64,000 bases of DNA from Lachnoclostridium sp. UBA7097 (GCA_002499945.1 DKYP01000171.1:30255-94254), one strand, 5' to 3'. Shown: positions 8,809-18,013, numbered from the stretch's first letter. Notes: generated from the letters alone by a model not told the origin. Made by a program: numbers and translations.

Positions 8809-9543
8809 TTAAATACCCTGTTTATACCCTGTCCTGCCTCCAATGGTATCTGCCATTTTTAAGCTTTCATAACCTGCTATTATAAAAAGCGCTATTATAA
8901 TAATTATCCATATGCCTGTATATCTTGCTTCATATATAAAGCTGTATGAATTTATGCTTTCCATGTCAATAAGGCTTATAACCACACAAAAACTGCCACT
9001 TAACCCGATTCCCTCCCTGGAAGGGAATTTCCTTAATATTATAAAGCCCCCTATGGCAGATAATAAATATGGTGCAAGCATATATAATGCATTTCTCCAC
9101 ATTCCATTTCCAGATAAAAATGCTGTTATAAGAAGCATGGATATATTTATTGTACCAAGAATGGTAATTCTTGACATAATAACACTTTTAAGGGTAAATC
9201 TTGATGACATTTCAAATTCCTGCATGCCATATATAACAGAACGCAGGCTTGCAGAAAGTGAAAATGTCACAATAAACGGCACGGCAGCAGATAAACACCA
9301 GATAATTCCACTGTCAATATACCTGCTTGCTATAAATGCACCTGCAAATATACTTGCTGAAAATACCCACAGTAATTTAGATATATAAGAAAATTGTATC
9401 CATAACATATACAACAGGCTTATTTTATTCTTTACAAGCGTCTGTTTTGCTGCCCTTTCTAAAAATTCCTGCTTTCTTACAGGTTCCGGGGCTTCAAAAT
9501 ATTTTTTTATCCCTTGCAGGTCTTTTCCCCAAGGATTATTCAT
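8809..9543 (-). CDS. Uncharacterised six-helix membrane protein
   Basis: 244 residues. A soluble N-terminal segment of about 45 residues (NNPWGKDLQG...) is followed by helices at about 42-62, 65-85, 118-138, 143-165, 175-195 and 205-225. The ATG at 9543 overlaps the sigma-factor stop codon region by 8 bp and has AAAGGAGG upstream, so the two are translationally coupled. No family was recognised. Position directly after an ECF sigma gene suggests it could act as its membrane-bound regulator (anti-sigma) or as part of the transporter. Neither is shown by a motif. Confidence 0.7.
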   Translation of the reverse strand: MNNPWGKDLQGIKKYFEAPEPVRKQEFLERAAKQTLVKNKISLLYMLWIQFSYISKLLWVFSASIFAGAFIASRYIDSGIIWCLSAAVPFIVTFSLSASLRSVIYGMQEFEMSSRFTLKSVIMSRITILGTINISMLLITAFLSGNGMWRNALYMLAPYLLSAIGGFIILRKFPSREGIGLSGSFCVVISLIDMESINSYSFIYEARYTGIWIIIIIALFIIAGYESLKMADTIGGRTGYKQGI

Positions 9544-9985
9544 ATGAAAGCCTCCTTTCCAGTTTTTTAAGGATTTTTTTAACCTCCCTGTATACCGCAA
9601 ACCTTGAAATACCATATATCCTGCCAATATCCCCCACAGGCACTTCATTTACAATCCTAAGTAATATAATTTCACGTTCCCTGTCTGTAAGCCCGTCAAG
9701 CGCCATACGCAGGGAAACAGATTCAATTATTTTATCTTCACAACTATCTGCCGGCATATTTTCTGGTATTTCCCCTGGTTTCTTCCTGCGGTATTCATCT
9801 ATACAGAGATTTCTGGCAACTGTGTATAAAAATGCCAGGGGATTTTTAACTTCCTTGTACCTGCTGTTTTCAAAAAGCTTTAAAAAGGCTTCCTGTGTAA
9901 TATCCTCTGCTGTCTGTACATCATGCAGCCTGTAATAACAGTAACGGTACAGCTTATCATACTGTTCATCAATTCCGGCAAACAT
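9536..9985 (-). CDS. RNA polymerase sigma factor, ECF (sigma-70) family
   Basis: 149 residues with the two ECF regions: sigma-2 (YRYCYYRLHDVQTAEDITQE, then FLKLFE) near residues 11-38 and sigma-4 (LTDREREIILLRIV ... DIGRIYGISRFAVYREV) near 95-140. It directs RNA polymerase to a dedicated promoter set. The ATG at 9985 is preceded by GAAAGGAGGG; the longer frame to 10078 overlaps the terminator of the upstream gene and is rejected. First gene of the four-gene operon with a membrane protein and an ABC exporter, so a signal-responsive transporter regulon is likely. Confidence 0.9.
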   Translation of the reverse strand: MFAGIDEQYDKLYRYCYYRLHDVQTAEDITQEAFLKLFENSRYKEVKNPLAFLYTVARNLCIDEYRRKKPGEIPENMPADSCEDKIIESVSLRMALDGLTDREREIILLRIVNEVPVGDIGRIYGISRFAVYREVKKILKKLERRLSYE

Positions 9986-10044
9986 AAGCACCCTCCTTTC
10001 TATAAATGTATGACGTTTTAACACATGCGGATGTGCGCATAAAT

Positions 10045-10096
10045 TAAAATAAAAAGTGCATGGAATAATATTGTTCATTATTATTCTCCATGCACT
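10045..10096 (-). terminator. Intrinsic terminator of the hydrogenase-like chemoreceptor gene
   Basis: On the minus strand AGTGCATGG (10096-10088) pairs with CCATGCACT (10063-10055), extended by AATAAT pairing inside, and TTTTTATTTT follows. Confidence 0.82.
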
Positions 10097-10130
10097 AAGA
10101 TACTGCTATCTGTTAAATTAAACTTTAAAA

Positions 10131-12092
10131 TTACTCCTGTATATTATTCTCTTCTACAAGCCCTGCCAGCTTGTCTTTTACATCATCTGAAGTAGATAAG
10201 ATAATGTCCGCTGAAGCTGCTATCTGTTCCGTGGAAGCTGCAAGGTTGTCTACCCTTATATTAATATCTGCTGTTATATCCATAAGGTTTTTACTGTCTT
10301 CTATTATTTTTGAAACATACTGTAATATCTTCTCCTGGCTTTCATTGCTCCGTGATGCGGTATCACGTGAACTTGTGGCAAGGTTATTTATCTCATCTGC
10401 CACTACGGCAAAGCCCCTGCCGGCTTCCCCTGCCCTTGCTGCTTCAATGCTTGCATTAAGCGCAAGCAGGTTTGTCTGTTCTGCAATAGAAACAACATCT
10501 TCATTATTGTGTGTAAGTTCTGATATCATATCATTGATTTCATACATTGATTTATTTAAAACCTTGCAGAAATTGGTAATATCATGCATATGTTTTGCAA
10601 TCTCTGTACTTTCATCAGCATTGCTTGTATTGCCATTTGACATATTGCCAACTGCTTCATGCAGGATTTCAAAGCTGTTATTTATTTCATTAACCGTTTC
10701 AATAATGTTCTCTCCCTGCTGCTTGATAATCTCTTTCTCTTCTTCATTCTCCCTTGCAAGTACCATTGCATTTTCCCTTTGTTCCTCAACCTGGCTCTTA
10801 ATATAATAGATACAGTTTTCCTTTTTATTAAAACCATTATGGATTGCTGTAACCATATCTTCACAGCAATTATACCCGCAGCATGAACAGTTAATATGCT
10901 GCGTTTCATATGTATTCTTATTCATGCTTTTGAATATTTCCTGTTTCTGTTCTTCTGAAGGTATATCATTCTTACATGAGCCTGAAAGATTTTCATATGT
11001 CCTTAAATAATCGTTTAAATCCAGGTTCCTGAACTGGTGGTTAAACTTCTTTAAACGCTGTTTAGGTGAAAGTTTTTTTGACCATGCGCTTGCAAGGCCG
11101 CTTTTCTTAACGCTCTCCCTTATTTCAAGCACATTATAGAGTGCATCATCTGTTTTAGAAATTTCCGGGTCTGTTGCCGTACCACAAAGGCATCCCTCAG
11201 CACAATTAAGTGCATCTATAAAAAGATAAGGTGTACGTTCTTTAGCTATACGTTCCTTGTTCTTTTCAAAGAACTCATACATATGCTTTTCACCTTCAAT
11301 CTGCCTTATAAATACACTTTCCCCTAAGAACCAGTATACATTTTCCTTAAGTCCGCCAGGCATAGGGTAAAGCGAACCAAGCCCGTATTCTATTTCATCT
11401 GAACACAGGTTTCCATGTATATTATGCTCCTTTACATATTCCATAAGATGTGCAAATGTTACATTATATTGTATATAGCCTTTATTGGAAGGCTCTTCCA
11501 TTTCAAGTTTCTTGGCTATGCATGGGCTTATAAATGCAAGCTTATCTGTAATCCCCATAACTTTCCTTGCATATATTGCCGCACACATCATAGGGCTCTG
11601 CACAGGGAAAAGTTTAGGCAGCAGCTCAGGCAGGTAACGTTCAATATATCCTACAACTGCCGGGCATGGCTGTGAAATCCCTCCCTTGAAATCATGCTTC
11701 TGTATGTAATTTAAATATCCCCATGTGGTAATATCTGCACCAAAAGATACGCTTATAATCCTGTTGGCTCCAAGGTTCTTAAGGCCTCCAAGCACTTTTT
11801 CATATTCCCCCGGATAATTTGCCTTAAATGCAGGGGCAAGCAGAAGCGAAATCTTCTCCCCTCTCTTTAATGCCTTAAAGAACTCTTCTGTGTCATCTGT
11901 AAATTCCCTTGCACCATGTTCACATACATCAAAACATGCACCACATGCAACACATTTATCACCATCTACATCTATCCTGTTCTTACCATCTTTTTCTGTA
12001 GATACGCAAGCCCCGGTGCAGCTGCAGACACTTATGCATTTATTACATCCAATACAATTATCATTAGTAATTACCAGACCCCTGTTAACCAT
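10131..12092 (-). CDS. Soluble chemoreceptor fused to ferredoxin and [FeFe]-hydrogenase-like sensor domains
   Basis: 653 residues, no membrane segment. In order: two 4Fe-4S ferredoxin motifs ([11 protein letters not shown] at about 13-23 and [11 protein letters not shown] at about 47-57). Next, an [FeFe]-hydrogenase large-subunit-like domain (about 75-370) that keeps the H-cluster-type cysteines in [21 protein letters not shown] and [10 protein letters not shown]. Then a Cys-rich motif [12 protein letters not shown] near 400 (a further Fe-S site seen in sensory hydrogenases). Last, an MCP signalling domain (about 480-650) with the hairpin tip [19 protein letters not shown]. Predicted role: cytoplasmic sensing of H2 or redox state and signalling to CheA. 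Methylation sites were not assigned. It carries the ATTTGTAATTAA leader motif shared with two downstream-numbered neighbours. Confidence 0.88.
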   Translation of the reverse strand: MVNRGLVITNDNCIGCNKCISVCSCTGACVSTEKDGKNRIDVDGDKCVACGACFDVCEHGAREFTDDTEEFFKALKRGEKISLLLAPAFKANYPGEYEKVLGGLKNLGANRIISVSFGADITTWGYLNYIQKHDFKGGISQPCPAVVGYIERYLPELLPKLFPVQSPMMCAAIYARKVMGITDKLAFISPCIAKKLEMEEPSNKGYIQYNVTFAHLMEYVKEHNIHGNLCSDEIEYGLGSLYPMPGGLKENVYWFLGESVFIRQIEGEKHMYEFFEKNKERIAKERTPYLFIDALNCAEGCLCGTATDPEISKTDDALYNVLEIRESVKKSGLASAWSKKLSPKQRLKKFNHQFRNLDLNDYLRTYENLSGSCKNDIPSEEQKQEIFKSMNKNTYETQHINCSCCGYNCCEDMVTAIHNGFNKKENCIYYIKSQVEEQRENAMVLARENEEEKEIIKQQGENIIETVNEINNSFEILHEAVGNMSNGNTSNADESTEIAKHMHDITNFCKVLNKSMYEINDMISELTHNNEDVVSIAEQTNLLALNASIEAARAGEAGRGFAVVADEINNLATSSRDTASRSNESQEKILQYVSKIIEDSKNLMDITADINIRVDNLAASTEQIAASADIILSTSDDVKDKLAGLVEENNIQE

Positions 12093-12104
12093 ATGTAAAC
12101 CTCC

Positions 12105-12116
12105 ATTTGTAATTAA
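12105..12116 (-). other. Shared leader motif, copy 1 (hydrogenase-like chemoreceptor)
   Basis: The 12-mer ATTTGTAATTAA (plus-strand reading) begins 13 bp upstream of the start codon. The same motif precedes the FIST gene and the 17.7-kb surface-protein gene. Confidence 0.45.
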
Positions 12117-12237
12117 ATTCTGCTCTCTTTCAACTTTCCAGCAAACATCTTTTTTATTATATCATACAAATTAAAGGATTTCCACTATAAAGTTTATGTC
12201 CGGTAATAGGTTATCTACTAAATGTTTCATTATTATG

Positions 12238-13191
12238 TCAATTGTTTATTTCCAATTCGTCTATAATTGGTATTATCTGTGCCAGCATATTATCCATATC
12301 TTCAAACATGGAACTTTTAGTTGTATTTAATTCACTTGCCTTGTCAATATGTCCCACTACTTCATTATATTGCGCTTCTGTGTCTGCAAAAAGCTGTTTA
12401 AACTCCCTTAATCTCTCCTGTGATGAATAAACAGTGCTTTTTATCTGTTTCTGCACCACTTCCGCACTTCCTGCTGCCTTAATGATTTCATCAAACATAT
12501 GGTATGTCCTGTCAACATTTTCCATGCTATGTGTCATTGCCATATTAGATGCTGTGATGCTTTCATTCATCTTCCCTGTACCATTTTCCACACTGTCAAG
12601 CCCTGTATCAACCATTCCTGCAAGCCCCTTGATTTCATCAGCCAGGCTCTTTACCTCACCTGCAACCACTGCAAAGCCCTTGCCATGTTCCCCTGCCTTG
12701 GCGGCCTCAATGGCAGCATTAAGTGCTAGTATATTGGTCTGGTCCGCAATTTTTACTATCTGTCTCATGATTTTTTTAATATCTTCTATAGCCTCCTGGA
12801 AACTGGCAAATGTATCCTGGATTTCACTAAAACAGTCCTGTACCTGGCCTGAACTCGCTTTCAGCCCGTTTACCTGCTGCTGTACTTCGCCTACTTTATC
12901 TGTAATCCCATCTTTTACTACCGCAAACTGCCCTGCTGCATTATCAACTGATGTAAAAACATCATTAAATGTATCAAGTTTTTCTTTTAGTGCCATATCT
13001 TCTTTCAGTACTTTTTGGAAAGACAGCCTTATTCCTCTTAATTCGTTAAGTGATTCAACTTCTTTTAGTATAAGCTCTTTCTTGTATTCATTAAGACTGT
13101 TTGCAATATGTACAACCGGGTACAGCCCTGTCCTTTCCGCCGTCTTTTCTGCTGCCTTGCCCTGCCTGCCGATGCGCTTAGGTAAAAACAT
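12238..13191 (-). CDS. Soluble methyl-accepting chemotaxis protein
   Basis: 317 residues, no membrane segments. A predicted coiled-coil N-terminal half (about 30-130, [20 protein letters not shown] heptads) leads into an MCP signalling domain with the tip [20 protein letters not shown] and [14 protein letters not shown] (about 150-185). There is no recognisable sensory domain of its own. The ATG at 13191 follows AGGAGG; the frame extends to 13248 but overlaps the FIST stop region. It starts 40 bp after the FIST gene, which fits a model where FIST binds the ligand and this receptor passes the signal to CheA/CheW. That pairing is inferred from synteny. Confidence 0.9.
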   Translation of the reverse strand: MFLPKRIGRQGKAAEKTAERTGLYPVVHIANSLNEYKKELILKEVESLNELRGIRLSFQKVLKEDMALKEKLDTFNDVFTSVDNAAGQFAVVKDGITDKVGEVQQQVNGLKASSGQVQDCFSEIQDTFASFQEAIEDIKKIMRQIVKIADQTNILALNAAIEAAKAGEHGKGFAVVAGEVKSLADEIKGLAGMVDTGLDSVENGTGKMNESITASNMAMTHSMENVDRTYHMFDEIIKAAGSAEVVQKQIKSTVYSSQERLREFKQLFADTEAQYNEVVGHIDKASELNTTKSSMFEDMDNMLAQIIPIIDELEINN

Positions 13192-13231
13192 TTTATATCC
13201 TCCTGGTTTTAATATCTTGTTTAATGGAATA

Positions 13232-14287
13232 TTATTCAAATACAACACATGTCATTGACTGGTTGACAAACTGGTTGTTATAATGTTCCCCATATCCTAC
13301 AAGCCCTGCATGGCTGCCAAGCTTTGCCATAGATTCCAGATATGTATCCATCTGGTTGTTCTGGCTGAATAAAAGGTAACGGAACAGGCAGTTTACAGAA
13401 AATACTGCTGAAATATGGCCAAAATCATGTCTTATCTGGCGGATTGTTTCTTCTGCTATCTTCCTGTAATCCTGCAGTTCCAAAAGCACAAGCACATCAG
13501 AGTCATTCACCTGCCTGAAACATGTAAGTGCACCGCCTTCTACGGATTTAATTGATATAATACATATATCCTTTCCGCTTAATTTGCCAAACGGGTTCTT
13601 AAATGTCTGTTCTGTAATGTCCTTTTCCTGTATATTGAGGATTTCCTGGTAAACCTGTTTTGCCGGCCTTCCATTAAGCTTTCCAAGAAGGTATTTGCTG
13701 CGGTCTGTTTCAGATGCAATAAACTTGTTCATATTCATTGGCCTGTATATATTTTCTTTATATGCCCTGACTTTCCCGTTCTTATTCTTTACAAGTGCAT
13801 ATGCAGCAGCATCATTATATACTTTTCCATTGGCTGAAACCTTACCGGCATCCCCTGTGCCCCCGACAAGCGGGATATTCTTTTTCTTAAGCATACTGTA
13901 TGCTGTCGTCAGTACGCAGGCATCGTTTCCTGAACAGAAGTCAATACATATAGTATTTCCAGCTGACGCCTTGATTCTCTGCATATCCTGTTCCATGCGG
14001 CGTATGTATTTTACAGGCATTAAAGATACCTGTTCAAGTACATTAGCCACTGCTTCTATACCATCTGTATGCGCTATAATGCTTACTCCCTCTTCTACAA
14101 CCCTTGTATCATAACCCATACCAATGCATCCTATGCTTGGAACTCCTGGAAATAATTTCTCCAGTTCTGCTACATGTTGTTCAAACTGGCTGCTGTTTGA
14201 TATAAGCATGATAAATCCAGGATTTGATAATCCTTTTGCGGCTTCTTTAAGAATACCTCTCTGGCTCATCCCAAAAAACTGTTTCAT
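13232..14287 (-). CDS. FIST N/C domain sensory protein
   Basis: 351 residues matching FIST N- and C-domain proteins, predicted small-molecule sensors attached to signalling systems. The N half contains the [12 protein letters not shown] segment and glycine-rich turns ([10 protein letters not shown]). The C half ends with the typical FIST_C close [19 protein letters not shown] near 325-345. No signal peptide. The ATG at 14287 follows AAGGAGA; an upstream in-frame start at 14329 has no binding site. It leads a two-gene unit with a soluble MCP, and its leader carries a 14-mer identical to that of the surface-protein gene. The ligand is unknown, although amino-acid-like ligands have been proposed for the family. 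Confidence 0.88.
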   Translation of the reverse strand: MKQFFGMSQRGILKEAAKGLSNPGFIMLISNSSQFEQHVAELEKLFPGVPSIGCIGMGYDTRVVEEGVSIIAHTDGIEAVANVLEQVSLMPVKYIRRMEQDMQRIKASAGNTICIDFCSGNDACVLTTAYSMLKKKNIPLVGGTGDAGKVSANGKVYNDAAAYALVKNKNGKVRAYKENIYRPMNMNKFIASETDRSKYLLGKLNGRPAKQVYQEILNIQEKDITEQTFKNPFGKLSGKDICIISIKSVEGGALTCFRQVNDSDVLVLLELQDYRKIAEETIRQIRHDFGHISAVFSVNCLFRYLLFSQNNQMDTYLESMAKLGSHAGLVGYGEHYNNQFVNQSMTCVVFE

Positions 14288-14310
14288 AAACTTTCTCCTT
14301 ATAAATATGC

Positions 14311-14324
14311 ATTTGTAATTAATC
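14311..14324 (-). other. Shared leader motif, copy 2 (FIST gene)
   Basis: ATTTGTAATTAATC (plus-strand reading) begins 24 bp upstream of the FIST start codon. It is identical over 14 bases, and at the same distance, to the motif upstream of the surface-protein gene. Confidence 0.5.
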
Positions 14325-14416
14325 CCCACCGCAAATAAATCTTTCCTATAGAATAACCTATAAACGGATTTTCTGCAAGTAAATTTATTAATGGGCTGGT
14401 AGTTCCAGGATTACGG

Positions 14417-14609
14417 GCTGGCAGTTCCAATGTGTCCCATGAACAGCCCGCTTGCGCTTGGACGAACCACGCAACGGATGCATAAAGCCCTTATGCTTCA
14501 AAGAAAGACGTCTTTGAAGCATTTAATACAGGGCTTAAGCACCGGCGGTTTCGTACAGCTTGTTCATTGGGAGCACATTGGAACTGCCAGCTGGTTTACT
14601 CTTTGTGCA
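14417..14609 (-). repeat. Dispersed long palindromic element, copy B
   Basis: Outer arms 14417-14434 and 14574-14591 are perfect 18-bp inverted repeats (GCTGGCAGTTCCAATGTG). Inside lie the same cores as copies A and C in opposite orientation: GGACGAACCACGCAACGGATGCA (14460 onward) and GCTTAAGCACCGGCGGTTTCGTAC in the right half. The terminal stem has lost 6 bp of one arm compared with copy C. The AGTAAA-type flank is present (14595-14609 in reverse). The end beyond the left arm carries a partial 15-bp duplication (14393-14407 and 14415-14429, one mismatch). It lies between the FIST gene and the terminator of the surface-protein gene. Confidence 0.88.
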
Positions 14610-14675
14610 CTTTTTGTAAGAAATAGAATAAAGTATGCATAATCTTTGTTTTTAAATATGGAAATTTAAAAATTT

Positions 14676-14717
14676 ATTAAAAATGCGGGCTGCCTGTTAT
14701 TATATAGCATCCCGCAT
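14676..14717 (-). terminator. Intrinsic terminator of the surface-protein gene
   Basis: On the minus strand ATGCGGG (14717-14711) pairs with CCCGCAT (14689-14683), followed by TTTTTAAT. Confidence 0.8.
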
Positions 14718-14738
14718 AGATGGTAGAATTTTAGATTT

Positions 14739-17705
14739 TTACTTTACTTGGAAATTTTTACAGGCTGACCATCCAGAAAATACTTTTACTGTATTTTTGC
14801 CAGCTTTTACATTTTTATAAGTACGTATCCTTACATAATATTTTTTGCCTGTTTCCAGGCCGGATATAAATTTTGAAGTTATTTTTTTGCTTTTTATAGT
14901 TTTTTTAACAGTAGTTTTACTTGTAAACTTTTTACTTGTGGAATACTGCAGCTGGTATCCTGTTACCTGTTCTGCCTGTTTTTTCCATTTTATTAAAAAG
15001 CCTTTTTTCTTTTGCATTGTTTTTGCGACAGATGTTCCTTCCGGTACTATTTTATATGTTTTGTTTATTGTATCCTGGTATTTGCCGGTAAAAATAATTT
15101 TAATATTATAAATACCTGCCTTTTTCATGCCCTTTGCAAAGGATACTGTATAATCAGTGCCATTTCCTAAAATGTTTCCTTTGCTGTCTTTAACAGTTAT
15201 TACCGGACGCTGTACCTTTTTATTATAAGTAACAGATTTTTTGGATAGTTTTACACTTTGTACTGCATTAATTACTGTTTTATTTAAAATAGTGCCACAC
15301 TTTGTACAGTTAATTATAATACTTCCGTCTTTTCCTTTTGCAGCTTTTGTAATTAAAGGTGTACTTTCTTTATGTCCTGTAGCTGGTACTTTTATACCAG
15401 AATTTATAACGCTGCCACACAAACTGCATTCTGTATGCCCGCACCCATCTGTTGTACAGCCTGGCGCATATTCATCATTTCCAGTATATAAAACTTTGGG
15501 GTCTTCTTCACATTTATCCCTTGTAATTGTTATTATTACAGGGTTATTTGTAATATTTCCAGGCATCCCGGCATTATAATATGCAGCGGCAGTTACAGAA
15601 CCGCCAGCAGGAATTTCTTTTATGCTGTCCTCTTTGTCCCATGACCAGCCATCCGGAAGCGGCACATAAGCTACTGTTTTGATATTATTTGTAACATTTA
15701 TTTTATCATTTATTGTGTTGGCTGGGGTATTTGTAGCTGCTGGTGTGTCCTTTTTAAATACAGCAATAAGTTCCCTGTTTTCTTCTGCTTTAAATGTATA
15801 AATTGCATCTGCGCATACCTGCTGTCCGTTCTCTCTCCACCCTGCAAATGCATAACCAGTATTGGCGGCAGCTTTAACAGTAACAGTATCACCTTCTTCT
15901 GCTTCCACAGCACCAGTAACAGTCCCTCCCTCCGCAGGGTTTGCCATAATTCTTATTGTAACATGCTTTTTAGCAGAAGGGATATAATAAGGCGGCTGGC
16001 TGGCAGGTGGAGATGTTCTTACTGGAACAGGGGTTTTTGTATTTACAGGCGGTGCTGGTGTCACTGTGCCTTCTGGTGGTATTGTACTGGCTGTTGGTGC
16101 TGGTGTCACCGCTGGCTTTGTACTTCCTGATGGTGACGGTGCTGGCGGCTCTGTTACAACAGGGATTTTTTCATATACTGCTTCTATAACAACATCTTCT
16201 GCTGGCATTGTAAACTGGTTATTTTCTATTTTTAAAGTTTCTGGAATTACTTTCCACTCTTTAAAACGCTGCCCTTCTGGTGCTGTTTCTGGAACAATCT
16301 CTACAGTGTCTTTTTCTTTATAATATTCTTGGGATTCATTCCCATCCTGTTTTTTTATTTTAACAAGATAAAGCCTTTCATTATTATTTGTATATAAATT
16401 ATCCCCTTTTTTTATATGTCCTGTACCCGTACAAGTTATTCCAGTATTTTCTTCTGGAAGTATAAGAACCCCATTGTTTTCAACTGCCCCCTTATCTATT
16501 GCCAGACTTGAACCCTCTGGTACAGTTAAAGTTGTTCCTTTGGATATTACAAGAGTTGAGCCCTCTGGTACTGAAAGAGTTGAATCTGCTGGAATTTCCA
16601 GGTCTTTTGTAACCTCTGCTTCCCCATGTACTTTTCCCCCTGTGCCATCAAAAATAATACTGTTTTTTATTACAGATTTTTCATTGCCATCACCACTATA
16701 TCCACTGATTGGACCAGTTGCAATAACAGCACTTCCGGAGATAACAATACTTCCACTTACAGGACGTATAACCGGGTGCGTGGAAGCAGTCCCATTTGAT
16801 ACATTTACTTGCGGAATAGTATTTTCTCCTACGATACTTATGTCTTTTGCATAAAGCCCTATTTGTTCCCCATAACAATTCAAATTACCACCAGTAATGT
16901 TAATAAATTCATTATTATCACTTACATCTTTATTATTAGGATTTACAAATACTCCTACATACCCTGCATTAATATTAATATCACCACCAGAAATATTTAC
17001 TTTCTGGTTATAACCCTTATCAGGACCAATTCCAGGAATAAAAATACCAATTCGTGAAACATCAATATTTATTATACCTCCATTAATATTAACTGACCCA
17101 TTATCTGTATAAATACCATCTATATTAGTTGCTTCTTTTGGCGTATGTACTGTGAGGCTGCCATTCTGCATTGAAAAATCTTCCTTTATTGTACAAAAGG
17201 CAACATTTGATTTAATATTTCCATACTGTATTTCAATGCTTTTACCAGCAAATCCATAAGGTGAAAAATCTGATTCTATTGGCTGTGATGACCTTAGTTC
17301 AAGGCTTGCATCTTCATCCCCTGTTATTATGTAACTGCCATTAATATTACCTGTTGCATAAGCAGAAACCATGGAATTAAATATCGTGCTTGTGGTTTCA
17401 AGTATATTTTTTCCACGCAATACAATATTTATAGTACTATTTTCTTCTGTCAGATGGTCAAAGTTCAAAACTCCTGTTGTTCCTGACCTGATATAACAGT
17501 TTTCCAGTTCAAGTGTACCGCCACCTTCTGCATTTGGTGTCCATTTCCAGCCCTCATTTTCATTCCCTGCTGCTTCATTTGATAATATAAGCACTTGTTC
17601 CTGTATACGTGTTGGCTGTCCTGTTTCTGCCGCCTTTATATTAACTGGAAGTGCCGCAAGAACCACAGCCAGTGTAATTATAAAGCTTAGAATCTTCCTA
17701 CCCAT
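14739..17705 (-). CDS. Large secreted protein with InlB-type (Listeria-Bacteroides) repeat and fibronectin-like C-terminus
   Basis: 988 residues. Signal peptide at 1-25 (RKILSFIITLAVVLAALP, cleavage near IKAAE). Residues about 30-400 are a Gly/Ser/Asn-rich, beta-rich region with ladders such as NISGGDININAG, suggesting a parallel beta-helix adhesin or carbohydrate-binding fold. A Val/Pro/Glu ladder (about 365-410) and an InlB-type repeat follow, then a Pro/Thr linker (TPAPTAST...). A second InlB-type repeat lies near 590-650 (GYAFAGWRENGQ), then Cys pairs (CTTDGCGHTECSLCG), an Ig-like region and a C-terminal fibronectin III-like module (YQLQYSTSKKF, YYVRIRTYK). No LPXTG or membrane anchor. 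The ATG at 17705 follows GGAGG. Divergent from a LytTR regulator, with a terminator in its leader. Confidence 0.85.
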   Translation of the reverse strand: MGRKILSFIITLAVVLAALPVNIKAAETGQPTRIQEQVLILSNEAAGNENEGWKWTPNAEGGGTLELENCYIRSGTTGVLNFDHLTEENSTINIVLRGKNILETTSTIFNSMVSAYATGNINGSYIITGDEDASLELRSSQPIESDFSPYGFAGKSIEIQYGNIKSNVAFCTIKEDFSMQNGSLTVHTPKEATNIDGIYTDNGSVNINGGIINIDVSRIGIFIPGIGPDKGYNQKVNISGGDININAGYVGVFVNPNNKDVSDNNEFINITGGNLNCYGEQIGLYAKDISIVGENTIPQVNVSNGTASTHPVIRPVSGSIVISGSAVIATGPISGYSGDGNEKSVIKNSIIFDGTGGKVHGEAEVTKDLEIPADSTLSVPEGSTLVISKGTTLTVPEGSSLAIDKGAVENNGVLILPEENTGITCTGTGHIKKGDNLYTNNNERLYLVKIKKQDGNESQEYYKEKDTVEIVPETAPEGQRFKEWKVIPETLKIENNQFTMPAEDVVIEAVYEKIPVVTEPPAPSPSGSTKPAVTPAPTASTIPPEGTVTPAPPVNTKTPVPVRTSPPASQPPYYIPSAKKHVTIRIMANPAEGGTVTGAVEAEEGDTVTVKAAANTGYAFAGWRENGQQVCADAIYTFKAEENRELIAVFKKDTPAATNTPANTINDKINVTNNIKTVAYVPLPDGWSWDKEDSIKEIPAGGSVTAAAYYNAGMPGNITNNPVIITITRDKCEEDPKVLYTGNDEYAPGCTTDGCGHTECSLCGSVINSGIKVPATGHKESTPLITKAAKGKDGSIIINCTKCGTILNKTVINAVQSVKLSKKSVTYNKKVQRPVITVKDSKGNILGNGTDYTVSFAKGMKKAGIYNIKIIFTGKYQDTINKTYKIVPEGTSVAKTMQKKKGFLIKWKKQAEQVTGYQLQYSTSKKFTSKTTVKKTIKSKKITSKFISGLETGKKYYVRIRTYKNVKAGKNTVKVFSGWSACKNFQVK

Positions 17706-17728
17706 ATGTTTATCCTCCATGGTTAAAA

Positions 17729-17742
17729 ATTTGTAATTAATC
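17729..17742 (-). other. Shared leader motif, copy 3 (surface-protein gene)
   Basis: ATTTGTAATTAATC (plus-strand reading) begins 24 bp upstream of the chosen start codon and is identical to the FIST-gene copy. Confidence 0.5.
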
Positions 17743-17765
17743 TCTATGCCGCCCTTAGCAGCACA

Positions 17766-17834
17766 AATAAAAAAGTTGAAGTGTAGTCCTTCTTAGGTTG
17801 CGTTTTTTTGCAGCCTTAGAAGGATTTTTCAACC
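17766..17834 (-). terminator. Terminator inside the surface-protein leader (candidate attenuator)
   Basis: On the minus strand GTTGAA...TCCTTCT...GCTGC pairs with GCAACCTAAGAAGGA...TTCAAC, followed by six T residues (17771-17766). It lies between a consensus promoter (17928-17956) and the start codon at 17705 and would stop transcription unless relieved. A 9-bp inverted repeat (TAAACTATA 17857-17865 with TATAGTTTA 17894-17902) lies upstream in the same leader and could take part in switching. Confidence 0.65.
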
Positions 17835-17927
17835 TATATTCCTGTTTTATAATTTTTAAACTATACTGCAAAATTATTATGTACTGCTCAAAATATAGTT
17901 TACAGTTACTGGAACAGGGTATTTTTT

Positions 17928-17956
17928 ATAATATGCCTTAAATAAAACATTATCAA
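17928..17956 (-). promoter_or_regulatory. Promoter of the surface-protein gene
   Basis: On the minus strand TTGATA (17956-17951), 17 bp, TATTAT (17933-17928). It sits 7 bp from the LytTR-type direct repeats and implies an mRNA leader of roughly 215 nt. Confidence 0.65.
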
Positions 17957-17963
17957 TATACAT

Positions 17964-17994
17964 AACCCAAACGGGCAGATTTTAACTCAAACGG
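17964..17994. promoter_or_regulatory. Candidate LytTR operator (direct repeats 20 bp apart)
   Basis: AACCCAAACGG (17964-17974) and AACTCAAACGG (17984-17994) are direct repeats with one mismatch and a 20-bp period, two helical turns. Read on the minus strand the cores are CCGTTTGGG and CCGTTTGAG, close to the mmGTTNRK part of the published LytTR consensus. The site sits between two divergent promoters, one serving a LytTR regulator. Confidence 0.65.
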
Positions 17995-18013
17995 CAAAAA
18001 AACATAATTATAC

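Noticed and set aside
12434..13258. 274-residue plus-strand frame opposite the soluble chemoreceptor
   Set aside because: It is an antisense shadow of a strongly supported MCP gene, rich in Ser/Ala/Leu with no domain and no binding site.
14430..14642. 70-residue plus-strand open frame
   Set aside because: It lies wholly inside palindromic element B and matches similar chance frames in copies A (5208 onward) and C (34888 onward). The frame is a by-product of the repeat, not a gene.
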